Part shown: positions 1 to 12,500 of the stretch, one piece after another
Numbering within the stretch: the stretch's first letter is position 1
Layout of the letters: every line of letters begins with the position of its first letter
NCBI GenBank assembly: GCA_033961575.1
Contig: CM066740.1
Location: forward strand, 59,155,213 to 59,219,212
DNA from: Aselliscus stoliczkanus
Taxonomy: Eukaryota > Chordata > Mammalia > Chiroptera > Hipposideridae
Length of the DNA: 64,000 bases
Direction: 5' to 3'
Notes under the pieces: model-generated
Database searches by the model: none
Seen by the model: the letters and a program-made list of their open reading frames with translations, nothing else
What the model was told of the DNA's origin: nothing
Made by a program: the position numbers and the translations under genes

Positions 1-769
1 CAGAATCTACATTAACCTGGAGAACATCACTCATCCTATGCTGGTGACTCTCTGAGATACAGTCACACCCAACTCATGTACTGCATGAAGCTCTATCAGT
101 GACTGGCCTTACAGGAGTCAGTAGGCTGTAGCAGGTCTTGGGATGCCCTGGGGCCTTTTGTGGAGCTACCCCAGGCCTGGGACTGGTGACAGTCTTCCTT
201 GGATCATATTTTGGCCTTTCTCACACACTTCCAAGTCCAGCACAGGCAGTTACTAACAATGAGTTTCTTTGTAGCTATGACCAGGTAGTGCCTGGCCAGT
301 CACAGGTAGTGGCTAAACTGGGCATGCCCTAGTTCCCCTCTTAAAAGGCCCCAGAACCATTACACCTAAAGGTCAGCTCACACCACAGCAGAACACACTC
401 ACTGGCCCCACAAATGGCACACCCGAAGGGCAGTCTCAGTAGGCACCAGAGTCCACTGGAGCAAATGGTACTTCATGGGTCAAACTCCTGCACAGCAACC
501 CATAAGCTGTGGATGTGGCCAAACCACACAGCCAATCAGCCTAAGGGTCAGTCCCACCCACTGATGTGCCAATAGCAATCAAGAATAAACTATAATGAGA
601 GAGCACAACAACCCATACAAGGAACACTTCCGAAGCACAAAGAACAGGTGACCAGGGAAACTGCTACTGGGTCCCACAAGACACCTACTACATAAGGCCA
701 CTGGACCAAGACTGGGTGATATTGGAGATCTACTTAATACATAGAAACAAATCCAGAGAGGCAACCAAA

Positions 770-2110
770 ATGAGAAAACAACAAAATATGTTCCAAATGA
801 AAGAACAAGAGAAAACTCCAGGTAAAGGACTAAATGAAATGGAGACAAACAACCTACCAGATACAGAGTTCAAAACAATGCCTATAAAGACTCCCAAGAA
901 AGTTAGTGAGAATTTCAATAAAAAGATAAGGAACATCAAAAAGGACAGAGAAACCATTTAAAAGTCAGAAATGAAGAATACAATAACTGAAATGAAGAAT
1001 GCACTTAGAAGCAATCACCAACAAACTAGATGAAGCAGAGGACAGAATCAGTGATTTACAAGACAAGGTAGCATAAAATACCCAATTGAAACAGCAACAA
1101 AAAGGAGAATAAAAAAAACTACAATGATTTAAGAGACCTCAGGACAACATCAATCATAACAACAGATACATCATCAGCATACCAGAAGGTGAGGAGAGAA
1201 AGCAAGGGGTTGAGAACCTATTTGAAGAAATAATGACTGAAAACTTAGTTAACCAGGTGAAGTAGATAAACATACAAGCCCCGAAAGCACAGAGAGTACT
1301 AAACAAGATGAATCCAAACAGACCCACACAAAGATGCATCATAATTACCTGTGTGATCAAAAAATACAGTGCCATCCAATAGACAGGGATCTTCAATATG
1401 GGATGTAACATGTTGAACCTCAGTAACAGTATGTAACAAGTTTCCACTTGTTTGGTGCAGTCAGTTGGGTGTGAGCTTTGGTTGAGAAAAGGTGTGTTTT
1501 AAAGTGTGCCATCCTCTATAATGACAATACTGCATATCATACATCGCTTCTGGTATATCACAAGTTCTGTCAAATAAAAACATTATGATGTGTCTTCATT
1601 CACCTTTTTCCTGGATCTGGCACTAAGCAACTTCTGGCTTTTCCCCAAAGTCAAAATGATTCAGGGCATTAAGACAGCCATGACAATACAGCTAAAGACA
1701 CTCACAAAAATGGACTTCCAGAACTGCTTCAGAAAGTGGCAAAAATGATGGGATGAGTGTGTTCAAAATGATGGTGAGTATTTTGAGGAGGATTAATGGC
1801 AATCTGTCTTTTATTGTAATTTTATTTTTAATTGAAACGTTTGCCATATTTTATGATCACACCATGTACAGGGGAGCTCCCATAAGATTGTCAGTTGATT
1901 TCTCAACAGGAACTTTGCACGCAAAAAGGGATAGACACAAAATATTCAAAGTGATGAAAAGCAAGAACCTACCACTAAGACCACTCTACTTAGCAAGGCT
2001 ATCATTTGCAAGTGAAGAAGATAAAGAGTTAGAAAGAAAAAGAAAAGTTAGAGGACTTCATCACCACCAAAACAGTATTACAAGAAATGTTAAAAGTTCT
2101 TTCTTAAGAA
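770..2110 (+). pseudogene. L1-B ORF1 remnant (RNA-binding chaperone)
   Basis: Remnant of L1 ORF1p, the trimeric RNA-binding protein that coats L1 RNA. The opening part reads in one frame from the ATG at 770 to a stop at 959 and is rich in E/K, as in the coiled coil. The remainder is frameshifted, then interrupted by a mariner element at 1348-1866. The C-terminal domain resumes after it (PIRLSVDFSTGTLHAKR, then KVMKSKNLPLRPLYLARLSF). Compared with L1-A, about 80 bases of ORF1 are missing at the mariner insertion point. Not functional. Confidence 0.8.
1348..1866 (+). mobile_element. Internally deleted mariner element inside L1-B
   Basis: The left end reads CCTGTGTGATCAAAAAATAC and the right end, on the complement, CATGGTGTGATCATAAAATA, giving an inverted-repeat pair flanked by TA (1346-1347 and 1867-1868), as expected for Tc1/mariner insertion. 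Inside, about 1605-1790 translates to the end of a mariner transposase (DFWLFPKVKMIQGIKTAM, later WDECVQNDGEYFEED). The N-terminal half and the first catalytic aspartates are absent, so it is a 519-bp deletion derivative. It interrupts L1-B ORF1. It is a different lineage from the mariner at 52127-53409, judged by its ends. Confidence 0.75.
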
Positions 2111-2518
2111 GAAGAAGAGAGGAGGAGAAGAACAATGGAATGAATGATAAAATGGCAATAAATATGTATCTATCAATAATAAATTAAATATAAATGGATT
2201 TAATGCTCCAATCAAAAGATATAGGGTAGCTGAATGGATTAGAAAAAAAGACCCATACATATGCTGTCTACAAGAGAACCACTTCAAATTGAAATACACA
2301 CAAACACACACTAAAAGTAAAGGGATGGAAAAAAATATGTCAAGTCAATGGGAATGAAAAAACAGCTTGGGTATCGAAAATTATACCAGACAAAATAGAC
2401 TTTAAAACAAAGGCTATAATAAGACAAAGAGGGACATTACATTATGATAAAGGGAGTAATCCAAGAAGAGGTTAACCTTTCTAAACATTCATGCACCCAA
2501 CGCAGGACCACCTAAATA

Positions 2519-3655
2519 CTGGGGATGCCAAAAAGAATATATATACATTTTAAGACATGTTATCTATGTATTACTTTTCAAAGTCGAATTGAACTACAGT
2601 ACCAATGTGTAGTATAATGTTCACCCAAAAGATGGTGTTAATCAAATGAATGCTAGCATCACCATTTGACAGGCAGGACAGACAAAGAAAATGGTGGAAG
2701 CATGGTTGTTGTTTGAGGAGCATAAGACCATTTTGAAGTAGTATTTGAAATTTGAGAATGCTGTGGAACTACAATGCCAATGGAGGTGTGAATATGCAAC
2801 AGACTTCCAACACACCTAACTATTACACACATTTGTGATAAGTTTGAGATACACGGTACTGTGTGTGATTTGCACAAGGGAAGATCTGGGAAGCCTCTCA
2901 CAGCAAGTCCTACTTTTTCCGCTACGGTGTTAGAATAGTTTACACGCTCACCACAGCAGTCTATCAAACAATGTGCACTTGAGACAGGAGTTAGCAGAAC
3001 AAGCATATGACACATTCTTCTTTTTTTTTTTTTTTTTTTTTTTAGGACAGTGCCCCTGGCCCTCATATGTGGGACCGAACCGGGGCCACTGGCTTCCCAA
3101 GCCAGCACTTAACCACCGTGCCACTCAGCCGGCCCATGACACATTCTTAAAACAGTAAAATGGAAAGTTTTCATTCCAAGATTATTACATGCACTGTATG
3201 AGGACGGCCCTGATCAAAGGGTACAGTATCGTAATTGGTTTCAAACCATGGTATGAGAGGATGAGGAGTTTTGGGGGAAAATGGTTTGGTCTGGTGATGC
3301 ACAGTTTAAACTGAATGTTTTCCTGACTGAACACTCCTTGAATTCTAACTATGAGGGACCTTAAAGAATGTGGTGTACTGTAGAAAACTGGTTATACTGA
3401 CAATACTTCAGGAAGAAATTGAAACGGCATGCACAGCAATAAAAGTGGACACTGGTCAATGTTGCTCAACCAGTAGTTTGCCCTAATCAGAAGTGTCGGG
3501 ATGCTGACAGTAACCATTTTGAGCACCTCTTATAATTGCAGAAGTCACACATGATTTGTATTTATCTTTTATTATTGGTATATATTGAGTATTACAATTT
3601 TAATACAGTTTTTCCATTTCTTAAAATGTGTATACTTTTTTTGCCATCCTCTGTG
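2519..3655 (+). mobile_element. Degenerate Tc1-like DNA transposon
   Basis: The ends form imperfect inverted repeats: left GGGATGCCAAAAAGAATATA, right complement GAGGATGGCAAAAAAAGTAT, both followed by an ACATTTTAAGA block. TA flanks both sides (2517-2518, 3656-3657) and L1-B reads across once the element is removed. The interior keeps traces of an IS630/Tc1-type transposase: a helix-turn-helix-like part (TGVSRTS near 2980, then HILKTVKWKVF after the SINE) and a DDE-like part (MVWSGDAQFKLNVF near 3270). I infer a Tc1 relative outside mariner, close to the types with a DUF4817-like N-terminus. A SINE sits at 3020-3135. Heavily mutated. Confidence 0.65.
3020..3135 (-). mobile_element. tRNA-derived SINE, short type
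   Basis: Minus-strand copy with the poly(A) as a T run at the left. On the complement it starts GGCCGGCTGAGTGGCACGG (A box), carries a CCCCGGTTCGG-type B box and ends ...GGCACTGTCC plus A tail. The duplication ATGACACATTCTT lies at 3007-3019 and 3136-3148. It is inserted in the Tc1-like element, so it is younger. Confidence 0.9.
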
Positions 3656-4359
3656 TATAAAGGAAATATGAACAAAAATAAAGGGAGAGGTTGACAGTAA
3701 TGCAGTCATAGTAGAAAATTCGAACACCCCATTGACACCAATGAACAGATATTCCAGACAGAAAATCAACTAGGAAACACCAGCCTTAAATGACACGTCA
3801 GACAAGATGGATTTAATGGATATTTTTACAACATTTCATCCCAAACAGCAGAATATACATTAATTCCAAGCAAACATGGAACATATTCTAAAATGGACTA
3901 CATGTTAGGCCACAAAAATTGTCTCAACAAATACAAGAAGATTGAAATTATTTCAAGCATATTCTCTGATCACAATGGCATGAAACTAGAAATCAAGTAC
4001 AAGAGAAAAACTGAAAAACACACAAACACATGGAAGCTAAATAGCATGCCAACAAATAATGAATGAGTTAACAACAAGATCAAGGAATCAATCAAAACAT
4101 ATCTTGAGGCAACTGAAAATAAAAACACAACAACCGAAAATTTATGGGACAGGGCTAAAGTGGTCCTAAAAGGGAAATTCATAGTTATACAGGCCTACCT
4201 CAAGAAACAAGAAAAATCTCAAATCAACAATCTAAACTACAACTAAGGAACTAATAAAAGAAGAATAAACAAAGACCAAAGTGAGTATAAGGAAGGAAAT
4301 AATACAGATGAAAGCAGAAATTAACAAAGTGGAGTTTAAATAAACAATACAAAAGACCT

Positions 4360-4918
4360 TGGGCTGGGCAAGTGGTTCACTTGGTTAAGAGCGCAATTTC
4401 TGAGCAACAGCATCGCCAGTTCGATTCCCACATGTGCCAGTGAGCTATTCCCAAGCTGAGCTGCTGCTGAGATGCCAACAGGTGGCAGGATGGCTCATCT
4501 GGTGAGAGCACATGTTCTTAACAACGAGGTTGTTGGTTCGACTCCTGCATGGGATGGAGGGCTATGCCCACCCACAACTAACACTGAATATGGCACCTTG
4601 AGCTGAGCTGCCCTGAGCTATGGACAGGCAGCTGGATGGCTCAGTGGTTAGAACGTGTGCTCTTAGCAACAAGGTTTCTGGTTCAACTCCTGCATGTGAT
4701 AGTAGGGCATGTCCACCCACAACTAAGATTGAACACACCTTGAGCTGAGCAGCCCCGAGCTGCCGATGGGCAGCCAGATGAAGACTGTACTTGAAGCTGA
4801 GCTAGCTGCACCCTCCACAACTAAGACTGAAGGACAACAACTTGGCTATTCCCCTTCCCCAATTCCCCAACAATGTTCCCTTTCCCCAATTACCCAATAA
4901 AACCTTTTTTTAAAAAAT
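4360..4918 (+). mobile_element. Trimeric tRNA-derived SINE
   Basis: Three tandem tRNA-like units, each with an A-box-like GGTGGCTCA-type segment and a GGTTCGA/GGTTCAA-type B box near 4418, 4533 and 4679, then a linker ACAACTAAGACTGAA. The tail has CCCCTTCCCCAATTCCCC and AATAAAACC before the A-rich end. The same architecture occurs at 22714-23202. Inserted in L1-B ORF2. Confidence 0.85.
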
Positions 4919-5307
4919 CTATAAAACCAAGAGTTTCTTTGTTGGAGAAATAAAAAAATGGATAAAACTTTAACCAGACTCATCAAAAAAACCAGAGAGG
5001 ATCCAAATAAATAAAACCAGAAATGAAAGAGAAGTTACAACCAATATTACACATATACAAAGGATTGTAAGGAAATACCATGAACAATTGCATACCAACA
5101 AATAAGAAAACCGAAAGAAATGAAAAAGTCTCAGAAATGCACAATTTTCCAAGCTGAGTCAAGAAGAAACAAAAAGTACAAACAAACCAATAGCTGATAA
5201 CAAAATTGACCCATAATCAAGGATCTCCCAACAAACAAGTCCAGGACCATATGACTTCACAGGTGAATTTTATCAAACATTCAAAGAATAATTAATACCT
5301 CTCTTTT

Positions 5308-5440
5308 GCAGGCCAGCTGAATGGCTCAATTGGTTAAGAGCTCGCTTAAGAGTGCAAGCTCTGAGCAACAGCAATTTGATACCCGGTCTGAGCTGAGCTG
5401 TCAATATGTGGCAGGATGGCTTCGCTAAAAAAATTAAAAA
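5308..5440 (+). mobile_element. Short SINE of the trimeric SINE lineage, truncated
   Basis: GGCCAGCTGAATGGCTCAAT starts a tRNA-like head similar to the first unit of the trimeric SINE at 4360. It continues into GAGCTGAGCTGTCAATATGT and ends after one partial second unit in an A-rich tail. L1-B RT sequence lies on both sides. Confidence 0.7.
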
Positions 5441-6227
5441 AAAAATACCACACCTTTGCAAACTGTTTCAGAATATTGAAGAGGGAAGATATCTCTCAAG
5501 TTCATTTTATAAGGTCACCATTACCCTGACACCCAAACCTGACAGAGACACCAGGGATAAAGAATCTTATAGGCCAGTATCCCTGATGAACATAGATGCA
5601 AAAATCCTCAACAAAATATTAGCAAACTGAATTCAACAATACATTGGAAAGATCATATACCATGATCAAATGGGACTTATTCCTGGGATGCAAGGTTGGT
5701 TCAATATCTGCAAATCAATTAATGTGATACAGCACATAAACAAATCAAGGCTAAGAATCATATGATTGTATCAGCAGATGCAGAAAAAGCATTTGACAAA
5801 ATCCAGCATCCATTTATGATTAAAAAAAAACTCTCAGCAAAGTGGGAATAGAGAAAGCATACCTCAACATAATAAAGGCAATATTTAACAAACACACAGC
5901 TAACATCACACTCATTGGTGAAAAGATAAAAGCATTTTCCTTAGGATCAGGAACCAGACAATGATGTCCACTTTCACCATTTTTATACAACATAGTATTG
6001 GAAGTCCTAACCACAGCAATCAGACAGGAAAAAGAAATAAAAATCATCCGAATTGGAAAAAAGAAGTAAAACTGTCATTGTTATACTATCTAGAGTGAGC
6101 CCTAAAGACTCCACCAAATGCTATTAGAAATGAAAACTGTATTCAGTAATGTAGTAGGATACAAAATTAATATTCAGAAATTGATTGCATTTCTATACCA
6201 ATAACACAGTATCAGAAAGAGAAATTA

Positions 6228-8615
6228 AGGGGAGGGGGGGCAAGATGGCGGCTGAGAGAAGGGCTCCCTGAAATCTCCCCGGAAATATCCACAATTTGAA
6301 CTTCTAATACGCTTCAAAGAGCTGTCTATTCATCACACAGAGCAACTAAGTGTTTCACACAACGATTGCTGGAAGGTGGGCAGGCAGGGCGAGTATGGGA
6401 AGAAGGCAGCGAGACGCATGAGGTGCAGCCCGCACCCGTGGCTGTGGAGGCACCATGAGTGTTCCCACAGCTTGTTCCCTGTGGCCTGCGGCCCATCTAG
6501 AGTACAGCAAGAGCGCATTGGTTTGCAGTCTGAGGCAGAAGCCTCAGGCCAGGCAAGTGCGCAAAGAGAGAGAGATGACTGTGCAGAGGTATGAGCTGCA
6601 CCAGCGGCTCGCCGGGTCCCCAGGAAGCAGGGTGCAGAGCCCAGCAGCGACAGGGCAAGATCAATCCCTGCATCCTCCCGGTTCAGGGATTAGTCTCTGT
6701 GCCCACTGGGTCCCACAGAGCGCAGGCTCTGAGGCAGAAGCCTGAAACCCAGCAAACAGGGGAAGAAAAGAATACTTAGGCACAGAGACGCAGTGTGTGC
6801 CAGGCGGAGACATAGGTCCCAGAGAGACGGAGGAGGGATCTGAGCCGTGCGGCAGGGTGCGCGCAGTCCCCTAAACCGCGGCAGTCTCTTTGGGAGAGCA
6901 GCAGGAACTCCACTGGAGCATATGAGGCAAAGTCCTTAGCTCAAAACAGTGTTAGAACTGTGTCTTTGTTTTTTCTTTTTCTACTCTTGAACAGAAAGAA
7001 AAAAAAAAAAAACAATAACCCACCCACTAGCACAACCTTTGGCACCCGTCAAGACAGAGTCTTAAACTGACTCCTGAAAGGAGCAGTAGGGGCAGACTAC
7101 AGAGGTATTCCTACCTGCAGGGGGTTGAGAATTTCAACCCCAATAAAGGCTGCAGAGTGAGATACCTACCCCGCCCCCACCTTTATGCAAGGCTTGGGAG
7201 GCAGGACAGGTTCACCTGCTGAGGCATTAATTAAAAGACTCTTAGCAGCGGGCTTTTGGCAGTGAAGAGTTCTTTCATTCTCCAGGGCTTTCAATGGAAA
7301 GGGTGCCCAAAGATACTCATTGAGCCTTTGGGGGTGCACCCTGTTTTGGGATAGGCAAAAACAAAATAGCAGTGACTTTGTAAAAACTACCAACCACACG
7401 TCACAACCACACTCAAGTACAGCAAACCTGCAGTGCCAGGATCACGCTAGGCAGCATCAGGTGGCCTACTCTGTTCCCATAAGACGCACAGGAGTTTTTG
7501 TACAGCAGAGGACAAACTGAAGAGAGCTTGGTGGACTTTAGCCAAGACTGGCAAGGGTATTTTTGGTTTGTTTTGTTTTATTTTGTTTTGTTTTCCCTTT
7601 ATTGGTTGCTTATCTTGGTTGTTTTTGGTTTTTATTTCTAGTTCATTTTTATCATTTTGTAGATTTTAATATAGGCATATATACGGGTGTATATAAGTGA
7701 ATATATGTCCATATATATGGGTATGTAGACAAATATATATATGTTTTTTTCTTTTTCTTTTTCTTTCTTTTCTTTTTCTTTCTTCCCCACCCTCATTTTC
7801 TCCCTGCTTTTATTCATTCTTCTCACTGCTATACTTTTCCTCCTTTCCTTTTTTCTGCAAATTTTATTTTTTAAATTTGTATTCTTACTTTTTTTTTTTT
7901 AATTTTTTAGCTATAGCTATTCTGTTTCTCATGTTTATTCTATTTTTTATTTTAGGATAATGTATTTTATTTTCTTTCCTCTTCTGTTATTATTGTGTGT
8001 GTGGTTATTGCTTTGTTTCTGTTTTCTCCTTTTGTATGTTTGATATTTCTGTACAAGTTGACTGTAGATTGATGGTTGGTTTTTTAAACGTGTGCAAGCA
8101 TTTGGTTTCCTTTGGTGGCTGCGGAGGTTGTTCTTGTTGATCTGTTATGCTCTAAAATCACTCTGCAGCACTGGGTCCAAACAAACAGACACAAGAATCA
8201 TCATACCCAGAGGCCAACTTTAGAAAACAACCAGAGCATTTCTGGGTTTGACATACAAGAGTCACACCCAAAAGGAAGTTGCTACAGGTACCAGGTCCCA
8301 AAGGGTCCAAGTCTCATCAGAGGAGTCAATCCTCTCACAGCAGCTCATAAACTGCGGACACTGCTGATCCTCACAGCTAATCAGTCTGGGAGTCAATCCC
8401 ACCTACTGACAAGCCAAAAGTAATCAAACCTAAAACTTCAACAGGTGAGGACGCAAAACACAAGGAACACCTCAGATAAATACACACACGGGAGGATAGG
8501 GAGACTGAGTAATTCAAATATAAAGGACACACACCGTATAAGTTTACCCCCAAAAGACTGAGAAACCTGGGGGATCTATCTGTTACATCGAAGCAAACAC
8601 AAAGAGTAAGCCAGA
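6228..8615 (+). promoter_or_regulatory. L1-A 5' UTR with internal promoter region
   Basis: About 2.4 kb before ORF1. The first 700 bases are GC-rich with CpGs and start with an AAGATGGCGG motif, the YY1-type site found near the 5' end of many L1 promoters. A very T/pyrimidine-rich segment follows (about 7555-8080, with CTTTTT repeats near 7750), and then an A-rich segment leading to ORF1. The short frames here show no family resemblance and are treated as non-coding. Confidence 0.75.
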
Positions 8616-9482
8616 ATGGGGAGACAAAGAAACACAACACAAATAAAAGAACAGAAGAAACTTCCTGAATCAGTGGAACTAGAGGAAATAGAGGTAAACA
8701 ACCTATAAAAGACAGAGTTCAGAACACTGATTATCAGAATGTTCAAGGAAATTAATGAAAATATAAAGAAGGATAGAGAAATCATGAAAAACAACCAGCT
8801 AGAACTTAAGAATGCAATTACTGAATTAAATAACAAACTTGATGGAATGACTAGCAGATTGGATGAAGCAGTAAATCGAATCAGTATCTTAGAAGACAAG
8901 ATAGCAGAGATCACCCAAGAAGAACAACAAAAAGAAAAAAGAATGAAAAACATTGAAAATAGTTTAAGAGAGCTGGGGGACAACATCAACCACAATAACC
9001 TGTCCATCATTCGAATACCAGAAGGAGAAAAGAGGAAGCAAGGGATTGAGAACATATTTGAAGTAATAATGTCTGAAAACTTCCCTAACCTGGCAAAGGA
9101 CAGTGAAATACAAGCCCAGGAAGTGCAGAGAGTTCCAACCAGGATGATCCCAAACAGGCCCACACAAAGACACATTATAGTGAAAATGGCAAGGGTTAAG
9201 GACAAAGACAGAATACTTAAAGCAGCAAGGAAAAAGGAAGCAAGTTACTTACAAAGGGTACCCCCATAAGACTTTTCTACAGAAACTCTGCAGGCCAGTA
9301 GGGAGTGGCAGGAGGTTTTCAAAGTGATGAAAAATAAAGGCCTACAACCCAGATTGCTGCATACAGCAAGGTTATCATTTAAAATTGAAGGCAAGATAAA
9401 GAGCTTTCCAGAAAAGAATAAGATAAGGGAATTCATTACCACCAAGCCAGCTTTGCAGGAAATGTTAAAAGGGCTTCTTTAA
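8616..9482 (+). pseudogene. L1-A ORF1 (two in-frame stops)
   Basis: L1 ORF1p-like frame of 289 codons, in one phase from ATG to the terminal stop after EMLKGLL. Layout: short basic N-terminus; a coiled coil with heptad-like ELKNAITELNNKLDGMTSRL; an RRM-like region (NLSIIRIPEGE); and a C-terminal domain (RLSFKIEGKIKSFPEKNK). In-frame stops occur near 8706 and at 9267-9269, so only the middle 176 residues could be made intact. It lies 52 bases upstream of ORF2, as usual for L1. Confidence 0.9.
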
Positions 9483-9534
9483 ATAGAAGAGAAAAACAAC
9501 CTAACTAAGGAAGACTAGGAACACAAATAACAAA

Positions 9535-12500
9535 ATGGCAATAAATACACACCTATCAATAATCACATTAAATGTAAATGGATTAAATGCTCTAACAAAA
9601 CTACATAGGGTGGCTGAATGGATAAGAAAGCAAGACCCCAGCATATGCTGTATACAAGAGACTCACCTCAGATCCAAAGACTCATTCAGGCTGAAAGTAA
9701 AGGGATGGAGTAAAATATTTCATGCAAATAGTACTGAGAAAAAAGCTGGAGTAGTGATACTTATATCAGATAAAATGGACTTTAAATTGAACAATATAAC
9801 AAAGGACAAAGAAGGACACTTCATAATAATGAAGGGATAAATCCAACAAGAGGACATAACCCTAGAAAATATCTATGCACCGAACATAGGAGCTCCTAAA
9901 TATATAAAACAGATATTGTCAGACATAAAGACAGAGATCAACAGTAACACTATCATAGTAGGGGACTTGAACATCCCGCTGTCATCAATGGACAGATCCT
10001 CCAGATGGAAAATCAATGAGGAAACAGCAACCTTAAATAACACATTAGACGAGCTGGATTTAACTGATGTATTCAGAGCATTTCACCCTAAAGCTACAGA
10101 ATATACATTCTTTTCAAGTGCACATGGAACATTTTCTAAGATACACCACGTGTTAGGGCACAAAACAAGTCTCAATAAATTTAAGAAGATTGAAATCATT
10201 TCAAGTGCATTCTCTGACCACAATGCTATGAAACTAAAAATCAATTATAAGAGGAAAGCTGGGAAGCTGACAAATAAATGGAGGCTAAATAACATGCTAC
10301 TAAATAGCAAGTGGGTCACAAATGAGATCAAGGAGGAAATCAAAAGATACCTCAAGACAAACGAAAATGAAGACATCACGACCCAAAATCTCTGGGGTGC
10401 TGCAAAAGCAGTCTTAAGAGGGAAGTTTACAGCACTGCAGGCCTACCTAAAGAAGGAAGAAAAATCTCAAATCAACAGGTTATCCTTACGCCTAGGGAAA
10501 CTGGAAAAATAACTGCAAAAGAAGCCCAAGGGGAGTACAAGAAAGGAGATAATAAAAACCAGAGCGGAAATAAACAATATCAAGAACAGAAAAACAATAC
10601 AAATGATCAATGAAACCAAGAGCTGTTTTTTTGAGAAGATAAACAAAATTGACAATCCTCTAGCCAGGCTTATCAAAAAAAAAAGAGAGAGAGAGAGAGG
10701 ACTCAAATTAGTAAAATCAGGAACGAAAGAGGGGAAATGACTACAAACATCACAGAAATACAAAAAATTCTGAGAAATTACTATGAGCAACTATATGTCA
10801 ACAAATTTGACAATCTGGAAGAAATGTATAATTTTCCAGAAGCATACAACCTTCCAAAGCTAACTCAAGAAGAAACAGAAAATCTAAAGAGCCTGATTAC
10901 TACCAAGGAAACTGAATCAGTAATTGACAAGCTCCCAAAAAACAAAAGGCCTGGACCAGACTGCTTCACAAGTGAATTTTATCAGACATTCAAAAAAGAA
11001 CTATCACCTATTCTTCTCAAACTATTCCAAAAAATCCAGAAGGAGGGAAAGCTCCCAAACTCGTTTTATGAAGCCACTATCACCCTGATTCCAAAACCAG
11101 ATGAAGACAGCACAAAAAAGGAAAACTACAGTCCAATCTCCCTGATGAATATAGATGCAAAAATTCTCAATAAAATATTAGCAAACAGAATTCAGAATAT
11201 ATTAAGAAGATCATGCGTCATGATCAAGTGGGTGTCATCCCTTGTACACAAGCCTGGTTCAACATCCGTAAATCAATTAATGTGATACAGCACATCAACA
11301 AAATGAAGAATATAAATCACATGGTCATAGCAATAGAAGCAGAAAAAGCATTTGACGAAATCCAACAGCCATTTATGTTAAAAACTCTTAGCAAAGTGAG
11401 AATACAGGGACCATATCTCAACATAATAAAGGCCATATATGATATACCTACAGCTCATATCATACTCAATGAGGAAAAGGTAAAACCATTCCCCTTAACA
11501 TCAGGAACAAGACAAGACTGTCCACTTTCTCCTCTTTTATTCAACAGAGTTCTGGAAGTTCTAGTCACAGCAATCAGACAAGAAAAAGGAATAAAAGGCA
11601 TCTAAATTGGCAAGGAAGAAGTAAAATTGTCATTGTGTGCAGATGACATGATACTGTACATAGAGAACCCCCAAGACTCCATCAAAAAACGTTTGGAACT
11701 GATAGACAAATTCAGTAAAGTAGCAGGATATAAAATCATTGTTCAGAAATCAGTGGCATTTGCATATACCAATAATAAACTGACGGAAGGAGAAATTAAG
11801 AAACTATCCCATTTAAAATTGCTTCGAGAACTATAAAATACCTAGGCATAAATTTAACCAAAGAAGTCGAAGATCTGTACTCAGAAAGTTATAAGACACT
11901 GAAGAAAGAAATCAAAGATACAAATAAATGGAAACACCTACCATGCTCATGTATAGGAAGAATTAATATAGTTAAAATGTCCACACTGCCTAAAGCAATA
12001 TATAGATTCAATGCAATTCCTATCAAACTACCAAGGGCATTTTTCACAGAAATAGAAAATATAATCCTAAAATTTATATGGAACGATAAAAGACCCCGAA
12101 GAGCCTCAGCAATCCTGAGAAATAAGAACAAAGTCGGGGGGATCACACTACCAGACATCAAAACATACTACAAGGCTACAGTAATCAAAACAGTATGGTA
12201 TTGGCATAAAAACAGGCACATAGATCGGTGGAACAGAACAGAGAGCCCAGAAATAAATCCAGACATTTATGGACAGTTAATGTATGACAAGGGAAGCAAG
12301 AATTTACATTGAAGTAAAGATAGTCTATTCAATAAATGGTGCTGGGAAAATTGGACTGACACATGCAAAAAAATGAAACTGGACCACCTCCTTACGCCAT
12401 ATACAAGAACAAATTCAAAATGGATTAAAGACTTAAATGTAAGAACTGAAACCATAAAACTCCTAAAAGAAAATATAGGAAGTATATTTGCAGACATTAC

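Larger units (their letters stand above)
1..6227 (+). mobile_element. Old L1 LINE (L1-B), left part
   Basis: Degenerate L1 retrotransposon on the plus strand: 5' UTR-like sequence to about 770, an ORF1 remnant from 770 to about 2110, and ORF2 from 2152 through the endonuclease (to about 4220) into the reverse transcriptase (about 5440-6227). Translated pieces match the better-preserved L1-A in this window, for example the coiled-coil part of ORF1 and the RT stretch with [16 protein letters not shown]. Many stops and frameshifts show it is dead. It is broken up by two DNA transposons, SINEs and by L1-A, after which it resumes at 13885. The left edge lies outside the window. Confidence 0.9.
2152..6227 (+). 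pseudogene. L1-B ORF2 remnant (endonuclease/RT)
   Basis: Begins at an ATG matching the ORF2 start of L1-A (MAINMYLSIIN) but meets a stop after 12 codons. Recognisable endonuclease sequence runs to 2518 and again from 3658 to about 4200 after a Tc1-like element. RT sequence appears around 5440-6050 (fingers/palm, [16 protein letters not shown]). Interrupted by SINEs at about 4360-4918 and 5308-5440. The remaining RT and C-terminal part continues beyond L1-A at 13885-16200. Clearly inactive. Confidence 0.8.

Noticed and set aside
7638..7960. Frames rich in K/E or F/S around 7.6-8.0 kb
   Set aside because: Translations of the pyrimidine-rich block of the L1-A 5' UTR; low complexity only.
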